A stretch of DNA of 64,000 nt from Climacium dendroides (Eukaryota; Streptophyta; Bryopsida; Hypnales; Climaciaceae): NCBI GenBank assembly GCA_950106755.1, contig OX467082.1, positions 32,302,001-32,366,000 of the forward strand, given 5' to 3'. A model generated the notes under the pieces. That model did no database searches. It saw only the letters and a list, made by a program, of their open reading frames with translations, and was not told the DNA's origin. Positions 52,101-64,000 of the stretch are shown in pieces (within the stretch, counting starts at the first letter, position 1; each line of letters starts with the position of its first letter). The translations under genes and the position numbers were made by a program.

Positions 52101-53746
52101 TCACGAAGGCCCTCATTACACAGGGCTAAACACTAACCACCTTCACTGATGTCACATTCCAATTCTAGTAGACACGACATTGACCGCACACCACATAATT
52201 CAAAATGGTATAGCAAAATCAGAATTATGTAAAATGATTTGAAGTTTCTTCCAAATGTCGATGCTTGAGTCTTAAACCTCTCGCAAAGGAGAAAAGTTAA
52301 AGGATCATGAAATGTCTCACGAATTAGGACGCATCTAGTGATGAACGTCCAAAATTATATTTAAAACAAGTTCTTTCGCTTCACCACACATTCACCGCAC
52401 GTAGTTATTCTCCCCTTGCTTACGGAGTATAAGTTGGTCATACAAGAAAGTTTCTTACAATTCTACAATCAATAATTACGAGGAAAGAATCCACGAGAAC
52501 CGACCAACTTTCTTACAAAAGTGAACAAAATGTCGTGCAATCGTTCCGCACGGTTAGTGTGCAATCAGGGCATGGAGAATGGGAAGTGTGCAATCAATGG
52601 AATGTCCACCCTATCCATGAATTCAGAAGTCATCCAAAGGAACTCAAGAAAAAGATCTTAAACAGGCTATGAAAATCACACGAACTCATTTGCTTAAACC
52701 TTAAACCCGAAATCTTGAAACCTGAAAACCTTAAACCCCAGACAGAATTGCCAGCCGGACAACGGGGAGGGACTCACCTTTAGTAGGCTTGATCATCTTG
52801 GCACGCCGTAGTGCAGTCCCGAGAATTTCACATCCTGGAGACACGACTGGAAGCTGCTGAAAAGCACCAATATCCCTCCTTCTCGCCACAACCTATTCGA
52901 ACCCCAATAAGGTAGAGGACACTAAAACCGTTAGAGATCTGATCCCTTCTCCTTCATCGGCCACGTTACCAACAGCAACCCATCTATTTATACACCTGGT
53001 TGGCAGTCAATTAGCACAAGCATGGCTTGGCTACATGTCGAAGGCCAGTGATCTTTGAATGGAAATGGCATTGTCTAATCCCACTTGTTATGGTTCCTAC
53101 TTAGCACGATTGCATAAAAAACGGTGATGAAAACTTGATCTGAAGAGAGTTTGGCTCCACAACTCTATAGTGAAAGCATACTTAAAGTGACGCAATTGGT
53201 ATCCTCTACCATACCACGTTTACCAATCACAAGCCAAATTGAAAGCGTTCCTCAAACTTTCACTCACACATTGACGCAACGGAATACCTACCTTGGTTTT
53301 CGTCTCCTGTTCATTACTCGATTGCGCCTGCTCGTCTGATTCCGGCAAATCCACAACTCTTTCCGCCACTTCATCGACACCCACGCTTAGGGATGTGGCG
53401 ACACGCAGCTTATCAAGAGAGAAGCTATGAACCCTAGCATTACTTGACGACGCAGCTCCTCCCTCACAACCTGCAATATCACAATTTCAGAATTCAAACT
53501 CGTAAGGAAAATTCCTCCAACAAAGAATTGCACTCTACAAAATGATACTCCAACAACGGTGTAATAACCCTAGAAGTGCTTGCATTGCGTCCACTTACCT
53601 GATACCGAGCTGCCAAAATCTCGGGTTACCAAAGATGAGGAACGAGGCGCGTTACACCAAGATTGGAGAGGGCGAAGTCGGGATGGAGCACGATATTTTA
53701 TGAAGACGGAGAGGTGTGGAGCGAGGTAATGCATGGCGACCTTCAT
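49129..53746 (-). CDS. Plastid-targeted NOG1-type GTPase (PDE318-like), intact
   Basis: A P-loop GTPase of the Obg/NOG1 class, which assists ribosome assembly. The plastid branch I recall is Arabidopsis PDE318. Thirteen exons on the minus strand: 53746-53599, 53470-53292, 52892-52778, 52096-52032, 51933-51820, 51537-51463, 51328-51290, 51116-51045, 50838-50725, 50402-50331, 50069-50033, 49879-49767 and 49380-49129. All are GT-AG and in phase, giving 464 residues. The first roughly 45 residues are Arg/Ser-rich, like a transit peptide. The NOG1 N-domain has NAAKRERNRGAKQLDAL and LHPYEQSLLELTLG. G motifs follow: GAPNVGKSS (G1), YPFTTRG (G2), DTPGL (G3), SKAD (G4) and SVQTEQG (G5). The last roughly 20 residues after GLDE do not match the family and may be read-through into an unspliced intron. 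The start codon lies about 40 bases from the broken CCC copy. Confidence 0.92.
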
Positions 53747-53786
53747 GACGACGGCGTCGCGTTCGAAGTTCGGGAAATGGTGCTGC

Positions 53787-56700
53787 CGAAATGATGGAAG
53801 GAAATGGGGCGCGCCACGCCAGGCACCGAAAACGGCGATGGCGATGGCGATGGCGACCAGGAGATGACCACCGTGACCACCAGGAGGTTTTTGATCGAAC
53901 AGAGATGGAGACTTTCAAGCTGGAGCTGTATCGCAGTGATCCTCTGGTGGATGTCCGGGGGCTCAAGAGGTGAATTTTCACACCCTCATCATACAAACTA
54001 GTAAATTCTCAATGTAATGTTGTGTTTGCCACTCCTAATGCGCACTAAACAGAGTTTGTAAGATGCTAACTGCTTTGTTAGGTAATTCTAAACTTTCTCT
54101 CTTGCTGCAGTATGGGAGGCCAGCAACATGCCATGCCTTACAGTCCTAGGGATCCGGAGGATTACTCGATGGATGCTGACGGTCCTAACGACAATCCGGG
54201 TTATATATCTTTGTTTATTGAGGTATGAAATCTGGCTGCTGCTTGTAGAAGACCTCTAGTATTAAAGTCTTTTATTATCGTTCGGAGTGAGCATTTCTCA
54301 GGATTAGGGTTTGTCTCTGGATTTTACTTCAATTTCATGTTAACCCTAAAGTGCTCCAATGGGGAAAAGTGGCCGCTTCCATATCCATTGGAGTTGAAAT
54401 GAATTATTTAGGAAACTCCAAAGAAGGTAACAAAATGTACCAACAGAAAGAAGTAGTCATACCCTGAAATTTTGAACGAATGTTTTGAAGTTTGTTATAC
54501 TCAACTATTAGCTTCCGAAATTATATTTTGACCTTGGGCACTTGGAGAGTAATGTAAAAGCACTGCGCTTGTAACTGATTCTGAGAGGGTTTTTTCACTT
54601 GAGATGGGCTATTATCTACTTTAATCAGCTCGATGAATTCGTCCCATAGAGTTGTAGCGCTATTGTGGTGCAATACCGTAACGTTTGGAAGTTTTTGCAG
54701 TGCTAGTGATGCTTTGGAAGCTGGTGAATCCAGGAATTTGGTTACACACCTGCCCCTAACCTTCTTACTGTGAATTTCAGTAAGAGAAAAATTCCATACT
54801 AATGTGTGGTCGTGTTTGCAGACTCAAATTGGAAAGATGGGAACCTTGATGGGTCCTATCAGGTAGTAAGGACCTCCACCCTGCATTGAGGCGGAGTTAA
54901 TTTTCCTTTCCATGTCGCTCCCCTCAAAAATCACTTCATGCAGAAGGCGAGTGCAAGCACACTGACCTAAGCTGCACCACTCAATCTTGCATGTAGGCAC
55001 TAGTAGGCACTAGTAGAGAACCCACCCCAGAAGTGATCTACAAAATGTAGGCACATTGAAATTGACAGGGTTTACAACAGCAACTGCCCCAATCAGGATC
55101 AAGATCAGAGCTTTCGGAATCCAAAAACGAACCTTCATAGCTCCATTCGTAGCGATAGCACTGAGGGAGACAGCAGTCAAGAAAGTGCAACAGCAGCAGA
55201 AACACACTAGCAACAGGCTGTGCCAAATGCCCGCTATTCCTATAATCCTGCGAAACCATCCAAAGAAAACGGCGCGGTCGGTAATACTGTAATTCACATT
55301 AAGCAGTCGAATAGCTAGTGAAACCTAGAAATCAAAGGCTTTAATATTGTTCTTGGTTGACATTCTATATATGTCAGATCATAGACTCACCATGTAAATC
55401 GCATGTAAAAGATGATGCCCATGATGTTTTGAAAACACGGCTAGGTCCTGAGGTTGGCGTGAGTATTGGACTCTGTTTCTTCCTTGGAAATGCTGTTGCT
55501 GCGTCCATGTAAGTGCGCATTTTCGATCAGATGATTTTTCCTGGTATGAGCCTATTCTGCAAATGTTGATAGCGTATTGTGAGGTCCTCGACATAAATCA
55601 CAGAACCTTTTGTGTTTGTGCCGAATATTGAAATAGGTTTCTCTGAAGCTTTGTACAGCAGGAACCTGACTGAACATCTCTGAAGGAATGCAGGTATATC
55701 CTGGGAGCAGTGGAGACCTTTTTAGATGCCATCCCTGGGGCCGACATTTTTAAGCGTGAGTCCTTGAAGCCAATGCCAGTAATGCCTTGATAGCTGAGTT
55801 TCTGAGATATCTCGGTTGCTTTGCAAATCTAGAATTGCAGCTGGCACCCATTCCCGTTGAACCACTTGAAATCAGTGCAATGTAGCTCTTGAATTGATTT
55901 GTTTGTTTCGTTGAGATCAACCGCTGGCATCTCGACAACGCTTCAATTTCTGTAGCCCATCCCTCACCAAGTATTGATTTCGCTGTGACAGGAACTATAA
56001 CCGATTTGTATGTCGCGCCCTCTCCGTCAGCAGTGCCTGAAGTACTGAAGAGTCCTAGTATACATGACCTTCAAGTCTATGGACTGATATTCACAGCTGT
56101 TCTTTGCGTCATTGTATTTGGTGGGGTCAAAATCATCAACAGGGTTAGCCCGATATTTTTGATTCCTGTGATTCTCTCCCTGTTCTGCATATTTATTGGT
56201 ATCGTCACAGCAGGTCGATTTGACGATTCACGTACGACCTCTCACTTTCTTGTTGCGCACTCATTCCATGCATTTGTTGAAACACAAATAGTCCTTGTAT
56301 CATCCTTGTATTTTAGGATGCGATCTGTTTTGGGACGTATTGCTCTTTGATCAGTGACTTATAGTAAATGAAATGTTTCTCTTTTCATTTAGATCATTTT
56401 CATGCTAGTGATGTTCTTAGCTTCAATTTCGATTTTCTCGAACTTCTGGATGACCTGTCCCTAATGCATCTGTACAGGCTTTCTTGTCCTCTTCTCTTTA
56501 TTTCATGAATAGCCATAACCCCTAGCTACAAGTAGTGCACTCTGGAACCTATTAGTTGGTTCTAGTAATTTTCGAAACATATTTTACTGTGGGCATGGTT
56601 TCTTCTTTTTATCGGTACATTTTGTTCGCTTTCCTTGAACTTTCTACATAGTTTATTTCAACATCTATAGATATGGAAGCAGACACTTTTGGCCATATGG

Positions 56701-58718
56701 GTACTTCAGACTCAACGTCATTTCCTTGTATTTATGATTTATGGAATGCCTTTTAGTAGTAACTACTATAAATATATGATTCTTCCTAAATATATTCTAT
56801 TCTATAGATATGTAAGTGGCCTGTAATGACCCTTTAGGCACTTAAGGTTTGCTCTCTTTCTGCCAGTTTTGCTTCATTTTACTTGGTTTTGAGACTTTGC
56901 TGTGGGATTTCTTGTTTCAATTTCATCCCTAGGTGCTTTTGACTTGTCCGAAGTTACTAGCACTTGAGTCCTGCAGAAATTGTTTCCTAATTCTCCTCGT
57001 GCTCTTCGCAGCTATCATGTTCATGATCTCGTGGGCATTCACCATAGCTCTTGCACTTGCCGGTCTGCTCTATTGGTATGTAAGTATCAAGGGCAAAGGT
57101 GGTGACTGGGGAGATGGCTTCAAAAGTGCCTACTTTCAACTTGCCTTGCGTAGTCTCCGGTCACTCGGAGGTTTGTATCTAATACAAATTTATGGTCAAT
57201 TGACTTCGTTGTGGCCTTCCATCCATTTCTAATATATGCAGTGAATGTCGCAGTTTGCGAACATGTAAGTTGGTATTTCTGGTGATTTTGCTTGCTGTCT
57301 TGCCATTTTCATTTGCAGTATGGATTGGCTGTAATCTCTTATGACTTTCCTTTTCCTGTGCAGCCACACCTGTGCATCCTAAAAATTGGTACCCAATTCC
57401 TCTCATCTTCTGTAAGCCTTGGGCTATTCTGCCCAGTGATGTCCCGTGCCACCCGAAACTGGCAGATTTTGCAAACTGCATGAAGAAAAAGGGACGTGGT
57501 ATGTCCATATTTGCGTCCATTGTGGAGGGTGACTATGAAGAGAAAACAGATGAAAGCCGAGCGGTACCATTCTGACCCTTTGAAGCGAGATTTATCGTAT
57601 CTTCCTTGCGAACCTCTGAATCTAATAATGACCCCGTTTAACGTATCGAAACGTATGTGTCAACTACTCAGGGCTCGCCAGCAATAGACAATAGACGCTG
57701 ACTGGTTTCCATGGGCAACATTCCAGACCAAGTAGCAAGTGGTTCTTCCAACTCGGCGGTGATTAAACCTTGTGACGATTTTCATCATCTGATTCTTGTC
57801 CCCCTGACAGGCTTGCCAACTACTTTCCACTTACATTGAGCAAAAGAAATGCGAGGGAGTTGCCGAGGTCATTGTGGCTCCGAATATCGTCGAGGGGTTC
57901 CGTTTGATTGTACAGGCCATGGGCCTGGCAAACCTGAAGCCTAATATCGTGTGTATGCGTTATCCTGAGGTTTGGAGAGATGAGAGAAGCAACCATATTC
58001 CAGAGAGCTTCGTCAGCATCATCAACGATTGCTCATTGTCTAACAAAGCAGTTGTGATAGTGAAAGGTCTAGACGAATGGCCTGGAGAGTTTGATAAGCA
58101 TTACGGCACGATCGACCTGTATTGGATTGTTCGTGATGGTGGTCTTATGCTGCTTCTCTCTCAGTTGCTTCGTGCCAAAGATTGCTATGAAAGCTGCAAG
58201 ATTCAGGTGCTGCTGCTTGTCAATTCTTGATATTCTGCGGAAGTAACCATTAGATCAGTGTCTTGTCGATTGGTGAAACCTCAAGAATAGCTCATTGGAG
58301 TAGTTTGCAACCTGAGGTCTGCACGGACGTTACTTGACAGGTGTTCTGCATTGCTGAGGACAGTGAGGCCGACGAGTTGAAGACAGACATGAAGAAGTTC
58401 TTGTACGATTTGCGCATGCAAGCTGATGTCATCGTGGTTACTATGAAGTCCTGGGAAGATCAGCAAGAAGATGATCAAGTTGTGGAGTCAACTGGAAGGG
58501 ATGGTGCCATGGACAGCTTCTCCAAGGCTCGCAAACGGATAGCCCAGCATACTGCGGGAAACCTAGAAGCCGCAGAAAGTAGCAGTAGCAACTTCTCTCA
58601 ACCAGCACTCACAGCAATTGATGAACAACAGGTGAACACGATATTCCCTTCTTGCTCTGATTCTTCTCAGGTGCAGTTTGCTGAATGCAAATCTATGAGT
58701 CTTTCTTGAGGTCTGATT
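53787..58718 (+). repeat. Duplicated block A, right copy (inverted relative to 264-7350)
   Basis: A shared block including introns, shortened to about 4.9 kb by deletions. It starts a few bases before the CCC start codon and ends just past the last shared exon, where both copies diverge after GAGGTCTGATT. Confidence 0.85.
53791..58718 (+). pseudogene. CCC1: CCC cotransporter, right copy: frameshifted, internally inverted and deleted
   Basis: This second copy of the CCC gene cannot encode the transporter. Exon 1 loses two bases after GGGGCGCGCCAC and then jumps directly into exon 2 by a deletion removing intron 1. The stretch 54854-55440 is inverted relative to the rest of the gene and carries parts of exons 4 and 6 and all of exon 5 on the wrong strand. 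Compared with the left copy, about 1.8 kb corresponding to roughly 2250-4020 is missing at about 56760, removing exons 9-11 and half of the membrane domain. Exons 7 (55694-55755), 8, 12, 13 (57364-57563), 14 (57811-58206) and 15 (about 58341-58632) survive with a few in-frame losses, such as one Glu codon in [10 protein letters not shown]. Identity to the left copy remains high. Confidence 0.92.
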
Positions 58719-59153
58719 CATTCAATTGAATTTTGAACTCTATGAATTGTCACCTACTTTGCACCTTTACAAGTCCATGTGAACCCTCCGAAGAGCACAG
58801 TTAAAAGAAGACAAAGTGCAGCTTACTCTGCGAGACAAAACCTGGTCTAATTTCTGGAAAGCTTTACACAACTTTGCAAATCCAAGCTCAAAATCCCTAC
58901 TCTCTCCTGTCACAGATGCACCTTCGACTGTCTGCTTTGATAATTCAGGAAATGGTTCGCTCTCTACTAAACTAAAAATATACACTCAATGCAAGAAACA
59001 AAGTTATGTCAAACTTACACCCTGAGCTGCCATATTCCAATTATCCTTGAACCCTTGCTCGTTTCGCATTTTGTCAAGGAAAATGTGCATGATCAACAGC
59101 TGAAGAATTAGGTCATGGTCACAGCAATTAAAATTTCGTCCTCCTCGTCTCTT
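58719..59153. other. Spacer between CCC pseudogene and SecE, no gene seen
   Basis: This probably contains the 3' untranslated region of the minus-strand SecE gene. No coding or repeat signal recognised. Confidence 0.5.
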
Positions 59154-60012
59154 TCAAAACCCTCCCCTGATCCATGACTTGGCAAACTCGCCGCTCCCAT
59201 TGAAGACCTGATCGGAAAGCTCGGCGAGAATGGCATTCACGGTCAGTAACAGAATGGCCGACCCAAAGATGATCCCTACAACGACGCCCGTGGTGCCGAG
59301 GACCTTTTGGAACTGCGGCCACTCCACGAGCTTCGTCTCTTCCCAAACTCCGCCCCAGAAGTCTTGCGAAGAAGTCGAAACCTCCCCTCGGGAAACGCGC
59401 AGTTTCTTGAGCTCTTGCCCTATCTCATCTGGCGACAACTGCTGGCTCTCGTCCGGTTGAGCTTCGGTTTCTGTTGCCTCGGTGAGGGGATCGCTGTTGT
59501 CTTCTTCACCGTTTGTGTCTTCCAATGGACTGGATTCAACGGGCAACGGTGGAGTGGAAATGTTCGGCGTTTCGACGTTCTCTCGCTTTTGTTTCTGTGC
59601 GGCCGCTCGCACTCGAAGAGACAACTGTGCCCGGGTTGAAATCACTTCACTCGTCGGGAAACTTCTTATGCTGCTCTGCAAAACAAACGCATCCGCAATA
59701 CACAAGAGGAAATGTAAATTTACTGACAAAGAATTTCCAACAAATTCCCTTCCCCAACAATACTCCCTCATTGATCAAAATCGTCAAATACAACCAAACC
59801 GGAGCTGCACAAGACTACGACATCGTTGAAACCTGGGAGCCGTGCTTCCAAAGTCTTGACCTGCGCAAAATTTCCCTCCAAAAACGAACTCCAAAACTGT
59901 AAATGAAAATTCAGGAGAGTAGGCCACATACTCTGCCATTCGCTGAAACTGCAACTAGCGAATTTCGTGTCCATAAAGTGAGAGCGCAGGATTGCGCGAC
60001 CGCGGATGCCAT
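59154..60012 (-). CDS. SECE1: Plastid SecE, preprotein translocase subunit
   Basis: A single-span subunit of the thylakoid Sec translocase, partner of SecY. Two exons, 60012-59932 and 59675-59154, joined in phase 0 (GGCAGA|GTATGT donor, TTTGCAG acceptor), give 200 residues. The start MASAVAQSCALTLWTRNSL looks like a plastid transit peptide. An acidic linker rich in Glu, Asp and Pro follows. The conserved SecE core comes next: FWGGVWEETKLVEWPQFQK, then the membrane segment VVVGIIFGSAILLLTVNAIL and a short tail ending IRGGF. The Trp-Pro of the amphipathic helix is present. It is an intact gene sitting between two pseudogenes. Confidence 0.93.
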
Positions 60013-61107
60013 AGCGAACCCCGAAAACCACAACCCAGAGGAGGGTAATTGAGGAGAAGAAGAAGACTGTACAAGGGATGAAGATTTGATGGTTTTCATC
60101 CGTTAGATGATCTTTCTGATCGACAAACGCACAGGACCTCTTGTACAACACCTCACTTACAAAAATTTAGGGACTGGATGAACGTGTGTGAACCACAGTC
60201 CCAAATTGAAGGATGAAACTTAGAGACGAGATTGAACATCATGTGCAAACCCACTCCAAGAGGGACCTGGCCACTCTCATCCACCTTTTCTTATCAACCC
60301 TCGATGCAAAATGCAAACATCTCCATTTGGAAGGAGAACCACAACACTGCTGCACCACAACAACACCCTATTCCACCATAAAAAAACAAACATTCTCTAT
60401 CCACTTGTACTTCACGATATTCATGTACCAAGGACCATTCAAAACCAAACCATAGAAACACACTCCTCACTTTCAAAATGGCGAAAGAATCAAAAGAAAA
60501 TCTGACAACCATGGACATCTGGATGTCGCACAAATCAGACCAGCCCTTCTCACCACTCCCCAACAACCCTAGAATCTCAAAGCAGTAGAAAAGAAGAGAA
60601 GATGTGCATACCTGCACTTCAACACGAACCACCCAACGGAGTAGTTACCCCGCAAACCAGAAGTTTCCAGCTGTTCGTCAACTACTCCGCAACGTCTTTG
60701 TGCAAGATTAACACCCTTGCATCTGATCCGATCTGTGCCAATATGAGCTTCCAAACTCACATCGGCGTCCCAAATCAAGAAGACAAATCCACAAAGAAGC
60801 ACTGTTTCAAGGTTTCTAAAGCTCCGCCACGGAAGCACCAAAAAAACGGAAGCAAGCTACTACCTCAGATTGCAATCACAGCAACAAAGAAGTGTGGATG
60901 CAAGGCCTACTAGCCACTTCGTAAGGCGAGGATAGAAGAGAGTGAAAACGGGCACCGTCAAACAACGTCCAGTCGCAGAAGGTCACGCGTGAGAGGTGAA
61001 GGTGACGCGCGAGAGGTGGAAGAAGATCCCCAACCTTTGCCTTCTGACAAATCTACAAAGAAGCACGGTTTCGGTTTCCAAGTTTCTGAAGCTCCGGACG
61101 AAAGCAG
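60013..61107. other. Upstream region of SecE, no second gene recognised
   Basis: This holds the SecE promoter and the junction with duplicated block B. Open frames near 60213-60913 lack motifs and have no consistent splice structure. A direct near-repeat containing TCACGCGTGAGAGGTG and TGACGCGCGAGAGGTG occurs near 60983-61020. Confidence 0.5.
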
Positions 61108-61161
61108 CAAAAGAAAACGTAGTGTCTACCCGGGCGGAGGACACAGGGTATGATCACCTAG

Positions 61162-61170
61162 AAACCCTAA
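61162..61170 (+). promoter_or_regulatory. Telo-box upstream of eL42 pseudogene
   Basis: AAACCCTAA followed by CCCTAA, preserved from the left copy about 120 bases before the start codon. The pseudogene may therefore still be transcribed. Confidence 0.65.
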
Positions 61171-61286
61171 CCCTAAGGTTGGCCCTCAAAGCCCAGGATG
61201 AGAGCTCCTCTGTCTCTCTTTTGCTTCTCTGCAGACGGAGCTCTTGCGGAAGCGAAGGCGAGGAGTTGGCTGTGGGCGCAGTCAAG

Positions 61287-62564
<1,278 letters not shown>

Positions 62565-63138
62565 ACAGTATGCTTCGTCTGCTTTTCTTCTAAAACAGAG
62601 AAAGTACGAATTAGGGATATCTGTATACTGCGTTGGTTGGAATTGATGATTTATGACTCTAGTTGAAACAATTTGTCGCCCAATCTCTGCTTTGAAGAAA
62701 GTTCTGCAGTCTTATCTTACCCTTCTCGATTTCTTTCCAGGATTGTTAGTTTTGTTCACATTGTTTCAGAGATTTCCAGGTGGGGTGTACTTAATTGCCC
62801 CTGCTTCAAAAGCATCCTGTATTGGAAGTTCCATAACCCACAGGTCTCCACAATCAGGGGGAGGACAATTTTCGAGCACACTTTTAATTTCATCTTCAAT
62901 AATTCCTAAACCAGAGACTGGAAAGCAAGAGTCAAAGTGGGTTCGATATTGCTTCCTCCCGTTCTTTGAGGAATATTGACTGAAATTATTTTGAGGCTTG
63001 CAACCTTTTCGAAGATTCGATCAGAACAAGAATGATGCCTATTGAAAACACCAGTTTCAGTTGGAGACAGAAAAGCAGAATAAGAATTTTACTAACCCAT
63101 GTCAAGACGCCCTAGAATTGCCTGCAAGAATTCTCCAC

Positions 63139-64000
63139 AAGCTGATTTAGTGTACAGTCAGGTCCAGTTCATTTACAAACTGTCTGTTTGAGCCGTTCAA
63201 GTATTTAACCCTTTGAACGTGACGTCTGTCGTCTGAATGACAAGGAATTCTCTTGTGTAGGATAGAAATGCAACTATTCATCTTTAGAATTTGGGGTGGA
63301 AAGGGAAAATCTTCTATAGTAGTTTGACTTCCAATGATTATTTTTTGGTTTTTTAAACTACTTAGATGATGTCACATGGTTCCAAAAGGGTAGATTTTCA
63401 CGGTCACCAGCCCAACATTTAAGGGTTAATTAAAACTGTCATTTTTTGTCTTGCATAATTAATACTTGATTCTTACCCACTCTCAATAATTTCAATTTCA
63501 AAAAAGCAAAAATTCTTTTTTGGTGAACTTTCAAAGTTGATTTTCACGACTTTACACTATTGTTTGATGATGAATTGATGATGAATTCTTTTAATTCAAT
63601 TGGGTCGATGTGCAGGGAACATCCACATGCATTAATATTAAGAAACCATCCCTTAAGTAACAAACCAATGAGTAATGAAGAATTCAATAAAAAGTGTCGT
63701 ATGACCAAACTTTGAAAAAATGGATATCTATATATTTAAATTAGATTTTGGCAAAGTAATTGTATCATCATGCTTAAGTGTTATAAAATTAGTTACCATG
63801 TGAAGGGCAAAAAAAAAATCAAATTACAATAAAGAGATACCTATTCTTCCAATTTAAGACACTATCATACCAACATTGAAATTTCTATAGAAGGAACTAT
63901 GAAATTTTTTTTGCAGATACTTGTCAAAGGAAAGATGTGTGTATGGATGTCTCTTACATATCTATATAATCAAATTGAAAAATTTCATCACCAATGTTTG
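63139..64000. other. AT-rich flank, no recognisable gene
   Basis: Sequence after the end of duplicated block B. ACATTTAAGGGTTAATTAAA near 63416 resembles the GCATTTAAGGGTTAAAC end sequence of the foldback element at 19.06 kb, but I see no partner arm. Confidence 0.5.

Noticed and set aside
53652..53996. Arg-rich minus-strand ORF across the NOG1/CCC junction
   Set aside because: It is an out-of-frame shadow of the first NOG1-like exon and of the GATGGC repeat in the CCC first exon.

Overview
The window is nuclear DNA of a green plant. It holds intron-rich genes for a plant-type cation-chloride cotransporter (CCC), cytosolic ribosomal protein eL42, a plastid NOG1-type GTPase and plastid SecE. 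It also has TTTAGGG telomere-type repeats, a telo-box upstream of a ribosomal protein gene, and CACTA transposons. Modest introns (about 60-800 bases) and the mix of gene islands with AT-rich repeat nests would suit a bryophyte or another early-diverging land plant, but nothing I can see fixes the species.

Layout. 1-7.35 kb: a CCC gene on the minus strand, intact through 15 exons, with its last exon beyond the left edge. 7.35-13.78 kb: mostly AT-rich DNA without recognisable genes. 13.78-15.82 kb: an intact eL42 (RPL36A/RPL44) gene on the minus strand. 16.2-17.3 kb: a transposon-like exon beside a first cluster of a 15-bp palindrome, AACTCG(RNY)CGAGTT. 18-24.1 kb: minisatellites and nested foldback-type repeats. 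24.4-25.3 kb: tandem duplications. 25.4-32.5 kb: the accessory module. This starts with a second palindrome cluster, then a roughly 1,270-codon reading frame in three exons interrupted only by TAG/TGA stops, then an intact FCP1/NIF-type HAD protein, then a small unidentified gene. 32.65-33.17 kb: three tandem 180-bp units, each folding into a long hairpin. 35.5-37.4 and 38.7-39.8 kb: two non-autonomous CACTA elements with intact 3-bp target duplications. 41.3-43.7 kb: a decayed coding region. 45-49 kb: a few unidentified ORFs. 49.1-53.75 kb: an intact 13-exon plastid NOG1-like GTPase on the minus strand. 53.8-58.7 kb: a broken second copy of CCC on the plus strand. 59.15-60.0 kb: intact plastid SecE on the minus strand. 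61.1-63.1 kb: a broken second copy of the eL42 gene on the plus strand.

Two themes stand out. First, CCC and eL42 are each present twice in opposite orientation. The left copies keep every splice site and frame. The right copies carry frameshifts, a 587-bp internal inversion and a large deletion, so they are recent pseudogenes. Second, the 25-30 kb module couples a protein with a possible ParB/sulfiredoxin-like 'NGQH' motif and a methyltransferase-like glycine-loop region to a dispersed palindrome. Inside the gene this palindrome occurs only in introns. This is the best candidate here for an undescribed system. Its biochemical assignments are inference from short motifs and have not been tested by any search.
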